From positions 124,001-188,000 of the forward strand of contig DFNX01000010.1 in assembly GCA_002376235.1 (NCBI GenBank): a stretch of DNA of 64,000 nt, written 5' to 3'. Shown piece after piece: positions 1 to 9,029 of the stretch. This stretch comes from Neorhizobium sp. UBA3556. Its GTDB lineage: Bacteria > Pseudomonadota > Alphaproteobacteria > Rhizobiales > Rhizobiaceae. The translations under genes were made by a program, and so were the position numbers. Each line of letters starts with the position of its first letter. Position 1 is the stretch's first letter. The notes under the pieces were generated by a model. That model was not told where the DNA came from. It worked only from the letters and a program-made list of their open reading frames with translations, and made no database searches.

Positions 1-2
1 TC

Positions 3-929
3 ATCTTCACATTGCATCATGTGCGGCCCGAGACTTCTTCGATCATCGGCCCCAACCGACATCTGGAAGTGACGCCTGAATTTCTCGATCTCGCGATCAC
101 GCAGTTGGCGTCTCTCGGTTACGATTTCATCGCTCTATCGGATGTGCCGGCGCGGCTGAAAACCTCATCAGGAAAGCCGTTCGCGGTCTTCACTCTCGAT
201 GACGGGTACCGCAACAATGCGGAACATGCGCTGCCGGTTTTCGCCCGACACGGGGTGCCCTTCACCGTTTTCATCGCGCAGGGGCTAGCCGAACACCGGC
301 AACCGCTGTGGTGGGAAATCATGGGCAGGCTGCTGCGGGAACAGAAGCGTGTCAGCTTCGATTTCGGCAACGGCACCGAAACACTGGACCTGAACACGCC
401 GACACAACAGTTGGACACGTTCTTCCGCTTTGCCAGCTATGTCTGGGCTCTTAGGGAAGATGAAGCCGTCGCAGATCTCTGCCGCCTGGCGCAAGCATAC
501 GATGTCGATCCGCTCGCCATCACCCGCGAGCTTCTGATGGGACCGGAAGAACTCAAGGAATTTTCGGCCCATCCGCTGGTTTCGCTCGGCGCCCATACGG
601 TGACACATCGCAAGCTATGCCGCCTCGCAGCAGAAGAAGCCGCGAACGAGATGCGCAAATCGGCCGATTGGCTGGCTGATCTTACGGGCAAGCGGCCAAC
701 CGCCATCGCTTATCCCTATGGAAGCCGGGACGCAGTCGGGCAGCGGGAGTTCCAGACTGCCTGTGATCTCGGTTTTGTGATCGGGCTGACCACACAACCT
801 GGGATGCTGACCGCAGCCGACCTTTCAAGGCTAACCGCCCTGCCGCGTGTTTCGCTGAATGGCTATTACCAGAAGGCGCGCTACGTTTCCGCACTGGCCT
901 CCGGCATTCCCTTCACGCTGAAACGATAG
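3..929 (+). CDS. Polysaccharide deacetylase family protein (5' end outside window)
   Basis: A NodB-homology (carbohydrate esterase 4 type) deacetylase, a family that removes N- or O-acetyl groups from surface polysaccharides. The frame is open to the first base of the window, and the residues before the TTG at position 12 (IFT, then LHHVRP) fit the family's first conserved strand, so the true start lies upstream and the gene is cut by the window edge. The metal-binding segment FTLDDGYRNN is visible, followed by a long middle insert and a late SLGAHTVTHRKL segment carrying the His pair, then AYPYGS. At least 308 residues. It ends 68 bases before the convergent pdxH. The substrate cannot be read from the sequence; exopolysaccharide or lipopolysaccharide modification is an inference. 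Confidence 0.85.
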   Translation: MFTLHHVRPETSSIIGPNRHLEVTPEFLDLAITQLASLGYDFIALSDVPARLKTSSGKPFAVFTLDDGYRNNAEHALPVFARHGVPFTVFIAQGLAEHRQPLWWEIMGRLLREQKRVSFDFGNGTETLDLNTPTQQLDTFFRFASYVWALREDEAVADLCRLAQAYDVDPLAITRELLMGPEELKEFSAHPLVSLGAHTVTHRKLCRLAAEEAANEMRKSADWLADLTGKRPTAIAYPYGSRDAVGQREFQTACDLGFVIGLTTQPGMLTAADLSRLTALPRVSLNGYYQKARYVSALASGIPFTLKR

Positions 930-997
930 AGTTTTCCCGCCTTTCCCTGAAACGCGAAACTGGCCCTACTTCTCTGTTTTAAAGCAATTCCGGCCGA

Positions 998-1618
998 TCA
1001 CGGATACATCCGCACCTTGTTCCATTTACCGGCTGGATCATCACGGCGAAATTCGACGCGGTCATGCAGGCGGAACTGGCGGTCGTGCCAGAATTCGATC
1101 GATGTTGGCTTTATGCGGAACCCGGACCAATAGGACGGGCGCGGGATTTCACCGATCGCGTAACGCGCAGCGTATTCGGCCACTGCCTTCTCCAGCGCAA
1201 AACGTCCCTCAAGCGGGCGCGACTGTTTCGATGCCCAGGCTCCGATACGGCTGCCGCGCGGGCGCGATGCGTAGTAGGCGTCGGCCTCGGCATCACTGAC
1301 AACCTCTACCGGCCCACGAATACGCACCTGGCGGCGGAGCGATTTCCAGTGGAAGCACATGGCGGCCTTCTTCTGGCCGAGGATTTCCTGCCCCTTCTGG
1401 CTCTCGAAATTTGTGTAGAAGACGAAACCGTGCTCGTCGAAACCTTTCAACAGCACCATGCGCACGTTAGGCATGCCGTCTTCGTCCACCGTTGCAACCG
1501 CAACGGCGTTCGGATCGTTAGGCTCGGAAGCTTCCGCATCCTTCAACCAACGGGCGAAAAGAGTGAAGGGTTCAGATTCTTCGGTGAAGTCACCGGTTGT
1601 TAACTCACTTCCAGACAT
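998..1618 (-). CDS. pdxH: Pyridoxamine/pyridoxine 5'-phosphate oxidase
   Basis: FMN-dependent enzyme that oxidises pyridoxine or pyridoxamine 5'-phosphate to pyridoxal 5'-phosphate, the last salvage and synthesis step for vitamin B6. The 206-residue length is normal. The split-barrel FMN-binding segments are visible: PNVRMVLLKG, VFYTNFESQKG and FHWKSLRRQVRIRGPVE. The C-terminus has the family signature FRIKPTSIEFW followed by RLHDR and ends with VRMYP. The start is the ATG at 1618. It is divergent from the small lipoprotein gene with only about 64 bases between them, so their promoters must overlap. Confidence 0.95.
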   Translation of the reverse strand: MSGSELTTGDFTEESEPFTLFARWLKDAEASEPNDPNAVAVATVDEDGMPNVRMVLLKGFDEHGFVFYTNFESQKGQEILGQKKAAMCFHWKSLRRQVRIRGPVEVVSDAEADAYYASRPRGSRIGAWASKQSRPLEGRFALEKAVAEYAARYAIGEIPRPSYWSGFRIKPTSIEFWHDRQFRLHDRVEFRRDDPAGKWNKVRMYP

Positions 1619-1682
1619 ATTGACTTAAATACTCCCAATCTGCTCGAACATGCCCGAGACGAAGCGCCGGACAGGATATTAG

Positions 1683-2141
1683 GTGTCAGTGATAGCAAAG
1701 TGGACCGAAATGACAAAGTGCTGGAGCCGCAAGGGCGGCGCTGCAATTTGCCTCGCCACGCTGACGCTGTCGCTCGCGGGATGTACCAGTAGCCTCGACT
1801 TGTTCGGAGGCTCGAGCAAGGTCGACCGGTCGCTTGCGACCGGCACCGTTGCGGGCAAGCCGCAATCCGAGACCAGTCTTTCTGACGAAGCGACGGTGCG
1901 TAACGCCGTTACCTCCGCCGATCTCGCCAAGATGGGCAACACTCCGCTTCCCTGGGCAAATGCCGCGACCGGCAGTGCGGGCGTCGTATCCGTTATCCAG
2001 GAAGACAGCGCCCAGGGCCGCATATGCCGCGCCTTCAAGACAACCCGTCATTCCTACGAAGGTATAGCTGTATTTGCCGGCCAGACCTGCATGACCGGAA
2101 GCGGCGACTGGATGCTGACTGCCTTCGATAGACAAGGCTAA
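1683..2141 (+). CDS. Small outer-membrane lipoprotein, RT0821/Lpp0805-like surface protein
   Basis: A 152-residue exported protein. It has a positively charged N-terminus, a hydrophobic stretch and the lipobox LAGC at residues 31-34, so it should be lipidated at Cys34. The rest resembles the RT0821/Lpp0805 family of 17-kDa-antigen-like surface proteins: GNTPLPWANAATGSAG in the middle and a late CRAFKTTRHSYEG segment with a second Cys in GQTCMTG. The GTG at 1683 has AGGA six bases upstream; an ATG at 1710 would give a tighter signal peptide and is a real alternative. The function of the family is unknown. The family name is from recognition and is moderately sure. Confidence 0.75.
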   Translation: MSVIAKWTEMTKCWSRKGGAAICLATLTLSLAGCTSSLDLFGGSSKVDRSLATGTVAGKPQSETSLSDEATVRNAVTSADLAKMGNTPLPWANAATGSAGVVSVIQEDSAQGRICRAFKTTRHSYEGIAVFAGQTCMTGSGDWMLTAFDRQG

Positions 2142-2391
2142 AGGCAAATCGCCGCGTCGCGCGGAATTGTTTCCAAATCCTACACCGCATTAACCCTTCC
2201 TTCACCACGCCTCCGTCGTGAGCTCGCATTGTAACCACTGATTCAGGACTGCGCTTCTACTCTGTCATTCAGAGAAAATCGGAGCAGCGAGCAGCGCATG
2301 ATGGCACTGTGTGGCCCGTGTTTAAGTGTATTATCGGCGGGGTCGCGATTATGGCGGATCCGCTGTCAAAAGCGTAACCGGTGGTCTCACA

Positions 2392-3531
2392 ATGCGTGAT
2401 CCCTATTCCATCCTCGGCGTCAGACGGAACGCGGATGCCGACGAAATCAAGGCGGCTTGGCGGACGAAGGCTAAGACGATCCATCCTGACCATAATCGCG
2501 ACGATCCAAGTGCGACGGACCGATTTGCGGAGGTCGGGCAGGCCTATGAATTGCTCAAGGACCCGGAACGGCGCCGTCGTTATGACCGTGCCGCCGACAT
2601 CCACCAGACGATCATGCAGCAGCGTGATGCGGCCGAACGCGCCAAGACTGCTCGCGCCAACGCGGAAAAAGTGATGGAGGAACTGGCACGAGCCCAGGCG
2701 GCTCGCGCCCAATCCGAAGCTGCCAAGACGCAACCGAAGGCGGACACCGCGAAAGCGAAAACCACAGGCAACGAACAAGCCAAACCAAAGACAGGAAAGA
2801 AGCCGAGCGAGAGCCCGGAAGAAACCATCGAGCGTATTTTCGGCGGTGGCCCCGAAGTACGCGAGCGCGCCAAGGAATATCCCGACAACACGACAGAGCC
2901 GAAAGCTGCAGAAACAGTTGTCAAAGACGGTCCTGCGCCGGAGCTTCGCTCTCCCTTGCCTATGATGGCGGTCGACCTGATCGCCAATCTCTTCAATCGC
3001 ATCCGCGGCTCTGCGCCCGCACCGGAAAAGGCACCGGATCTTCTGGTCGAGGCAAAGGTGACTGTGGCGGAATTCATTGCCCTGAAACCGGTGACCATAA
3101 AGCTCTCCGACGACCGGGAAATTCGTGTCCCGATCGAACGCGGAGCAACCGACGGGCATGTGATTCGCCTTGCGGGCCAGGGCCTTAAGCTTCCGAACAT
3201 GAAGCAGGGCGACCTTGTCGTTACGCTGAAGGCGGCCCGCGACGAGATCTATATCGTTCGGGATTTCAATCTTCACATCGTCTTGCCTATTTCGCTTCAG
3301 GACGCCGTGCTCGGCGGCGAGGCGCGGGTAGAGACGCCGGCAGGTCCGCGCTCGATCGAGATCCCGAGTTGGTCAGGCTCGGACCGCACGATCACGATCG
3401 AAGGGCTTGGCCTTCACGACGAGACAGGACGCGGCGACCTTGTAGTCGAACTTCGGATCGTGCTTTTGGAAACACCGGACGCCAAGGTCACCGATCTCAT
3501 GCGGCTGATGCGCGACGGGCTCTATCTGTGA
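2392..3531 (+). CDS. DnaJ C-terminal domain-containing J-protein (class II, CbpA-like)
   Basis: A 379-residue co-chaperone for Hsp70. The J-domain occupies residues 1-65: DPYSILGV, then the catalytic HPD at 31-33 in KTIHPDHNRDD, then YELLKDPERRRRYD. A charged Ala/Lys/Glu-rich linker of about 150 residues follows, and then the double beta-sandwich substrate-binding domain with LRLAGQGLKLPNMKQGDL and ISLQDAVLGGEARV. There is no CxxCxGxG zinc region, so it is a class II J-protein and not DnaJ itself. I chose the ATG at 2392 because MRDPYSILG is the normal J-domain start; the open frame reaches back to 2326. The next gene downstream, fabI, is on the same strand 150 bases away. Confidence 0.9.
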   Translation: MRDPYSILGVRRNADADEIKAAWRTKAKTIHPDHNRDDPSATDRFAEVGQAYELLKDPERRRRYDRAADIHQTIMQQRDAAERAKTARANAEKVMEELARAQAARAQSEAAKTQPKADTAKAKTTGNEQAKPKTGKKPSESPEETIERIFGGGPEVRERAKEYPDNTTEPKAAETVVKDGPAPELRSPLPMMAVDLIANLFNRIRGSAPAPEKAPDLLVEAKVTVAEFIALKPVTIKLSDDREIRVPIERGATDGHVIRLAGQGLKLPNMKQGDLVVTLKAARDEIYIVRDFNLHIVLPISLQDAVLGGEARVETPAGPRSIEIPSWSGSDRTITIEGLGLHDETGRGDLVVELRIVLLETPDAKVTDLMRLMRDGLYL

Positions 3532-3681
3532 GGCAGGCAAGCGTGACAAAGCGATGACATCATCGCCAGCCACGCGCTCTTTTTTGTTGCATCTCAACAG
3601 ATGATGATTTGACGCATGCTTGAACCCTGGTGCCGCCTATGCCATAGGCAGCATTCATTTTTTCGTGTCAGGGATTACACA

Positions 3682-4500
3682 ATGGTTCAGGCATCCGGCC
3701 TTATGGCAGGCAAGCGCGGGCTCATCATGGGCGTCGCGAACAATCGCTCGATCGCATGGGGCATTGCCAAGGCCATAGTCGACAATGGCGGCGAAGTGGC
3801 CTTCACCTATCAGGGCGATGCACTGAAGAAGCGGGTAGAACCTCTGGCTGCTGAACTTGGCGCGTTCATGGCCGGCCACTGTGACGTCACCGACGAGGCA
3901 ACGATCGACGAGGTCTTCTCCAATATCGAAAAGCACTGGGGCAAGATCGACTTCATCGTCCACGCCATCGGCTTCTCCGACAAGGACGAACTGACCGGCC
4001 GTTATGTCGACACGTCGGCTGAAAACTTTACGAAGACGATGCAGATCTCGGTCTATTCATTCACGTCCGTCGCACGCCGCGCCGAGAAACTGATGACCGA
4101 CGGCGGCTCCATGCTGACGCTGACCTATTACGGTGCGGAAAAGGTTATGCCGAACTACAACGTCATGGGCGTTGCCAAGGCAGCGCTTGAAGCCAGCGTC
4201 AAATATCTTGCCGTCGACCTCGGCCCGAAGAACATCCGCGTCAACGCGATCTCGGCAGGCCCGATCAAGACACTTGCCGCCTCCGGCATCGGCGACTTCC
4301 GCTACATCCTGAAATGGAACGAGTACAATGCACCGCTGCGCCGTACCGTGACCATCGAAGAAATCGGTGACGTCGGCCTGTACATGCTTTCCGACCTGTC
4401 GCGCTCGGTAACCGGCGAAGTGCATCACGCCGATAGCGGTTATCACACGATCGGCATGAAGGCCGTCGACGCTCCCGATATCTCGGTCATCAAAGATTAA
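3682..4500 (+). CDS. fabI: Enoyl-[acyl-carrier-protein] reductase (NADH)
   Basis: Catalyses the last reduction of each fatty acid elongation cycle, trans-2-enoyl-ACP to acyl-ACP, in the cytoplasm. It is a 272-residue short-chain-dehydrogenase-fold protein with the atypical FabI nucleotide loop GVANNRSIAWGIAKA and the catalytic pair Tyr159 and Lys166 (Y-x6-K in NYNVMGVAKAALE). RVNAISAGPIKTLAASGI is the FabI substrate-loop region. The start ATG at 3682 gives the standard N-terminus MVQASGLMAGKRGL; the open frame extends back to 3616 without a supported start. The next gene follows after 15 bases, so the two may be cotranscribed. Confidence 0.95.
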   Translation: MVQASGLMAGKRGLIMGVANNRSIAWGIAKAIVDNGGEVAFTYQGDALKKRVEPLAAELGAFMAGHCDVTDEATIDEVFSNIEKHWGKIDFIVHAIGFSDKDELTGRYVDTSAENFTKTMQISVYSFTSVARRAEKLMTDGGSMLTLTYYGAEKVMPNYNVMGVAKAALEASVKYLAVDLGPKNIRVNAISAGPIKTLAASGIGDFRYILKWNEYNAPLRRTVTIEEIGDVGLYMLSDLSRSVTGEVHHADSGYHTIGMKAVDAPDISVIKD

Positions 4501-4515
4501 CAAAGGAATTTCGCC

Positions 4516-5133
4516 GTGCTCGTCTATGTGATCCGCCACGGCCAGACGGATTGGAATGCCGAAGGCCGTCTCCAGGGGCAAAAAGACATCCCGATCAATG
4601 CGATCGGGCGTGGACAGGCAACCTGTAACGGTGAAACGCTTCACGAACTCCTCGGCTCGGCCGATGGGTTCGATTTCGTCGCAAGCCCTCTTTCGCGCAC
4701 CCGCGAGACGATGGAGCGCATACGGACAGCCATGGGGCTCGATCCAATGGGCTACCGCACGGACGAGCGACTGAAGGAACTTTCCTTTGGCGACTGGGAG
4801 GGCTTTACCACCGCCGAAATAAAGAAGAGCGCCCCGGAACGACTGCGCGAACGCTCTCGAAACAAGTGGAGCTTCATACCGCCGGGTGCAGACGCCGAAA
4901 GCTACGAGATCCTCTCATGGCGCATTGGGGCTTGGCTTGCCTCGCTAAAGGGACCGACTATCTCCGTCAGCCATGGCGGGGTATTGCGTTCGCTTTTCCG
5001 CATCATCGGCAATGTCGATGAAGATGAGGCGGCCAACATGCCGATCCATCAGGACCGTATCGTAAGGATCGAACTGAAAGATGGCGAAACCGGCGATGCA
5101 ATCGCCGTCAAAGGCACTATCGCCTGGATCTGA
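4516..5133 (+). CDS. Histidine phosphatase family protein
   Basis: A 205-residue branch 1 histidine phosphatase (phosphoglycerate mutase fold). The phosphorylated-His motif VIRHGQTDWNAEGR lies at residues 5-18, SPLSRTRETMERI supplies the second Arg, the acid Glu is in LSFGDWEGFT, and the second catalytic His is in SHGGVLRSLF. It starts with GTG at 4516, with AAGGA about nine bases upstream, 15 bases after fabI. The family includes phosphoglycerate mutases, alpha-ribazole phosphatases (CobC) and broad phosphatases, and the motif set alone does not separate them. It converges on the DUF1344 gene. Confidence 0.85.
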   Translation: MLVYVIRHGQTDWNAEGRLQGQKDIPINAIGRGQATCNGETLHELLGSADGFDFVASPLSRTRETMERIRTAMGLDPMGYRTDERLKELSFGDWEGFTTAEIKKSAPERLRERSRNKWSFIPPGADAESYEILSWRIGAWLASLKGPTISVSHGGVLRSLFRIIGNVDEDEAANMPIHQDRIVRIELKDGETGDAIAVKGTIAWI

Positions 5134-5181
5134 TGCTGGCGCCTTCATACAATCAGCGGCACGAACGGTTTCACCTGCGTA

Positions 5182-5439
5182 TTAAATGATCTCGAGATCA
5201 TCAATGATACGGCTATCATCAACCACCGTGTAGAAGACCAGAACTTTAACGCCTTCCTTCAAGCCTTCGAAGTTGAATTCTTCGGGGAGCTTATAGGCCT
5301 TGCCGTCGTCCAGCGTCAGAATAAGCGCATTCACATCCACCGTCTTGATGGTCGCCTCGACATCCGCACTCTGCGCGAAGCTGTTGAGCGGCGAGAAGAT
5401 GCTGGCGGTGGCGAGCAGGGTTGCGATGATCATGCGCAT
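5182..5439 (-). CDS. DUF1344-like exported small protein
   Basis: Starting at the ATG at 5439 this is an 85-residue protein with a signal peptide (MRMIIATLLATASIF, cleavage probably after SFAQS) and a small beta-rich domain: VEATIKTVDVNALILTLDDG, then the YKLPEEFNFEGLKEG region. That pattern is typical of DUF1344, a periplasmic family of unknown function common in Rhizobiales. The open frame extends 28 codons further upstream, but there the residues are charged and a signal peptide would be buried, so I prefer the internal start. It stands alone, converging with the phosphatase gene. Confidence 0.75.
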   Translation of the reverse strand: MRMIIATLLATASIFSPLNSFAQSADVEATIKTVDVNALILTLDDGKAYKLPEEFNFEGLKEGVKVLVFYTVVDDSRIIDDLEII

Positions 5440-5717
5440 ATTAGAGGCCTTTGACGAGGTCCGGGTGTTTCGTTTCGATGCAAAGATAGCCTTCAGAATG
5501 TGGCAAAAATTGCCCGCGATCATGGCATTTCATGCGCAAAACAAGGCTTTATTATTAACAAAATTATACTATCCATCGATTTTCGCCTTTGAGAATATTT
5601 CGAATTTCGAAAAATTAAGTATCGCTGAAGCGAAATCGCTGATCTCCCCAGTCAATTCATCCTGCAATTATAAATTAACGCCCGAACAATACACTATTTC
5701 TGAAATCCAATAAGTTA
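5440..5717. other. AT-rich intergenic region with a 15-bp palindrome
   Basis: This 278-base gap between divergent genes is clearly more AT-rich than its surroundings, especially from about 5540 to 5717. It contains a perfect palindrome, TTTCGAA-T-TTCGAAA at 5598-5612, about 105 bases before the GGDEF-EAL gene start. I see no coding potential. An operator for a dimeric regulator, or a binding region for a zinc-finger nucleoid protein of the MucR/Ros type, are both possible. Confidence 0.5.
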
Positions 5718-8700
5718 ATGAGGGGCATTAAGCAGGTGAATTTCAGGCAGCCAAGAAATTTAAACTGGCACGAATTCATTGCCTCTAATCCAATCTCCCT
5801 GCTTGTAGCACTGACAATTTCGCTCTGCATTGTCGCGATCGCGTTGGGTCTTGACCGACGCAACAACGAAGCCGGACGTGACGCCCTGCATGTGAATGTG
5901 GAAAACGCCGCATCCGCCATCACGCGCAATCTTGCAGGACGCATCGAGAGCGATATCAGGGACGCCAGTTCCTTGGCGCAGCGCCTTGCTCGCGAACACG
6001 ATGCCACTTCGCAACATCTCCGGCATCTTATCGAGGTAACCTTCGAGAACCATCGCCATTTTTCCGCCTTGGCGCTCGCCGCTGATTTTTCGATATCTGA
6101 AATCCACACGCCCGAAGGCATATCGAGCGGTGACGCTTCGCCGCCATTCAACATCGAGCGGTTGAGTGCCGACCTGACGGTTGCAAAAAACAGCGCTTCG
6201 CCAAGTATTGTCACCGGCTCGCAGGAAAATCACCTGACCCTCGTCGTCCCCGTCATGTCGGACGAAAAAACACATCGCCAGCCATGGGGCGCACTCGCAA
6301 TCATCATCGACAAGGCACAGCTTCTGAAGGAAGCGGGAATAGTGGTTGATGGCGACACTGCATGGCCGAGCCCGATCGATCTCACGGACATCAATTTCTC
6401 ACTGCGCGATCGCGCTAAACCGGACTATCTGGCGTTTCTCGGCGACGACACCGTTGACAGCCAGTCGCCACTAACAAAAGCGATCGACATCGCCGGCTCA
6501 CATTGGGAACTCTCGGTTGCGCCGAAGAGCGGCTGGAATGCAGCTCCGGAAAATCAGTCTCACTTCCGGCTGCTCCTGGCACTGGGAGCTATAGCAATCA
6601 CTGTGCCTATCGTGGCCGCTACCGGGCTGCTTTCGGAGCGCAACCGGAACATCGCCGAACTGAAAACGCGAGAAGCCAGCCTGCTCGATCTTTCGCAGCG
6701 CTTCAACCTCGCCATGGAGGCTTCCAAGATCGGCATCTGGGAGGTTAGTGGCGATGGGCTCCAGCTCTATCTCGACCGGAGGGCGAGGATGCTGCACGGT
6801 GTAAACTCCCCACAGGATGTACAAAGATTGAAAGGGCTGCTTCAGCTGGTCGGGGCCGAAGACCGCAGCAAGGCGGAGGCGCATTTCCTGAAATGGGCGC
6901 GGCTTTACGAGTCCTGCACGGAAACCTATCGTATCGCCCTACCGGACGGCGAGATCCGATACTTGCGGTCCGCTGGCGCACGTTACGAAAACCTCGATGG
7001 CAGCCAACGCATGACCGGCATCGTCTGGGATGTGACTGCCGATGTGCTGATGGCGCAGACGCTGCGTGACGCGAAGGCAAATACCGAAGTCAAAAATGCC
7101 GAGCTTGAACTCGCACTCGATGAATTGTCGAGCCGCGAGCGAGAGCTTGAGGAACTGTCCGGCAAGCTTGATCTTGCGCTGGCCTCCTACGGCTGTGGCA
7201 TATGGGAATATACACCTGGGCTCGGCACGGAAACATGGGATGCGCGGATGTGCCAGCTCTACGGCATTCCGTTCACCAACGGCATCGTAGCCCAGGAACG
7301 CTGGCTGAACCTGCTATTGCCGGAGGACCGCCCGATCGCGATCAATGCATCGAGAGCGTATCTGAGTGGCCAGACGAAGGAAGCCTTGGTGGTACGCGTG
7401 CCGCAGGAGGACGGTTCGATCCGCTACGTGCGTTCGGTCGGCCAACTGCATACGGGAAAGAATGGCTCGAAAAAACTCATCGGGCTCGCCTTCGACGTAA
7501 CCAAGGATACGGCGCTCACGGTCGAGCTGCAGAAGGCAAAGACGGAGGCAGACGCAAAGAACAGCGAGCTCGAGATGGCGAAAAGCCGGATCGAGCACAA
7601 TGCGCTCCATGATCCGTTGACGCTACTTGCCAACCGGCGCAAGCTGGACATGGAACTCGATGCCCTGTCGCGCTCTTCCGGAAGGCGGAAGTTTGCCCTC
7701 CTTCATCTTGATCTCGACCGCTTCAAGCAGATCAACGATACGCTGGGCCATGCGGCAGGCGATGCCATGCTTGTACATGCATCGAAAATCCTGACGCACA
7801 ACGTCCACGAACGAGACATCGTTGCACGCATCGGCGGCGATGAATTCGTCATTCTCGTGCACGATCAGGCAAGTTCGAAGGAACTGGCACAGCTCGCCGC
7901 TCGGATCATTTCCGAATTCCGCCAGCCGCTCGACTTTGACGGATTCTCATGCCGTTGCGGCGTATCGATCGGGATTGCCGAGGCCAATGGTCCGCATGTC
8001 GACGCCCGGCGTATTCTCGTCAATGCGGACCTGGCGCTCTATCGGGCCAAGGGTATGGGGAGAAACCGCTTCGAATTTTTCACGCAGAACCTGCATGCCG
8101 AAATCATCGACCACAAGCGGACGGCGGACGAATTGCTCGCAGCGATCGAAAACCATGAATTTACCGCCTGGTACCAGCCGCAACTGAGCGCGACGACCCA
8201 TCAGTTGACGGGCGTCGAAGCGCTTATCCGCTGGCACCATCCACGACGGGGCCTGCTCGCTCCCGACCAGTTCCTGAAAATTGCCGACGACGTGAACGTC
8301 ACGGCGACGCTCGACCAGCTGATGCTGGAAACGGTGCTGAAGGACAAGATGCGTTGGGCCGCCATGGGCGTTGCCGTGCCTCGGGTTTCGGTAAACGTGT
8401 CCTCGCGACGGTTGCATGACGAAAACCTGATCGACATGCTGCGCGGCCTGCAGATCGCCCCCGGTGAAATTGCCTTCGAACTGGTGGAATCGATCTTCCT
8501 GGATGATAGCGATAGCGCCGTCATTGCCAATCTGGACCGGATCAAGGAACTCGGCATCGATGTGGAGATCGACGATTTCGGCACCGGACACACCTCGATC
8601 GTCAGTCTTTTAAGGCTGAAACCGAAGCGGCTGAAGATCGACAAGCAGTTGGTGCTGCCGATCCTTCATTCACCACAGGAACTTGCGCTGGTACGATCGA

Positions 8701-8885
8701 TTGTCGACATCGCCCGATCCCTCGGTCTGGAAACGGTGGCGGAAGGTGTTGAAACCTTCGAACATGCCAGCATGCTGGAGAAGCTAGGCTGCGACCTCCT
8801 GCAAGGTTACGCCTTCGCGCGGGCCCTACCCTTCGATGACTTCACGGCGAAAGCACAGGAAGGCTGGCAAAGATCGGTGGCCTGA
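5718..8885 (+). CDS. Membrane sensor with PAS, GGDEF and EAL domains (cyclic-di-GMP turnover)
   Basis: A 1055-residue protein predicted to make and/or degrade cyclic di-GMP. Two membrane helices (about 27-46 and 283-305) flank a periplasmic sensor region of about 235 residues. Two PAS-like domains follow (about 325-450 and 480-610), each ending in a conserved IRYLRS or IRYVRS strand and followed by a coiled-coil-like linker. The GGDEF domain has an intact GGDEF at residues 706-710 in ARIGGDEFVIL. The EAL domain keeps EAL at 834-836 in GVEALIRWHHP and the DDFGTGHTS and ETVAEGVET segments, so both activities could be real. I see no obvious RxxD inhibitory site. The start ATG at 5718 lies next to GAGG in an AT-rich leader. 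Confidence 0.92.
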   Translation: MRGIKQVNFRQPRNLNWHEFIASNPISLLVALTISLCIVAIALGLDRRNNEAGRDALHVNVENAASAITRNLAGRIESDIRDASSLAQRLAREHDATSQHLRHLIEVTFENHRHFSALALAADFSISEIHTPEGISSGDASPPFNIERLSADLTVAKNSASPSIVTGSQENHLTLVVPVMSDEKTHRQPWGALAIIIDKAQLLKEAGIVVDGDTAWPSPIDLTDINFSLRDRAKPDYLAFLGDDTVDSQSPLTKAIDIAGSHWELSVAPKSGWNAAPENQSHFRLLLALGAIAITVPIVAATGLLSERNRNIAELKTREASLLDLSQRFNLAMEASKIGIWEVSGDGLQLYLDRRARMLHGVNSPQDVQRLKGLLQLVGAEDRSKAEAHFLKWARLYESCTETYRIALPDGEIRYLRSAGARYENLDGSQRMTGIVWDVTADVLMAQTLRDAKANTEVKNAELELALDELSSRERELEELSGKLDLALASYGCGIWEYTPGLGTETWDARMCQLYGIPFTNGIVAQERWLNLLLPEDRPIAINASRAYLSGQTKEALVVRVPQEDGSIRYVRSVGQLHTGKNGSKKLIGLAFDVTKDTALTVELQKAKTEADAKNSELEMAKSRIEHNALHDPLTLLANRRKLDMELDALSRSSGRRKFALLHLDLDRFKQINDTLGHAAGDAMLVHASKILTHNVHERDIVARIGGDEFVILVHDQASSKELAQLAARIISEFRQPLDFDGFSCRCGVSIGIAEANGPHVDARRILVNADLALYRAKGMGRNRFEFFTQNLHAEIIDHKRTADELLAAIENHEFTAWYQPQLSATTHQLTGVEALIRWHHPRRGLLAPDQFLKIADDVNVTATLDQLMLETVLKDKMRWAAMGVAVPRVSVNVSSRRLHDENLIDMLRGLQIAPGEIAFELVESIFLDDSDSAVIANLDRIKELGIDVEIDDFGTGHTSIVSLLRLKPKRLKIDKQLVLPILHSPQELALVRSIVDIARSLGLETVAEGVETFEHASMLEKLGCDLLQGYAFARALPFDDFTAKAQEGWQRSVA

Positions 8886-9029
8886 ACCACCGAGCCGGCC
8901 TCCGTGACCAGAGTGTTCACCCGCCCGGTACGGGTCGGCAGCAAGAAAGGCTTGTCCGCGCCCGGGCTTTTGCCTAAGAAAGCCTCGATAAACACGGCGA
9001 TCTAAGCGCCCCGCAGCCAGGCAGCATCC

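Noticed and set aside
2269..3276. 335-codon open frame on the minus strand
   Set aside because: Antisense to the J-domain gene with its HPD motif; composition is that of a shadow frame.
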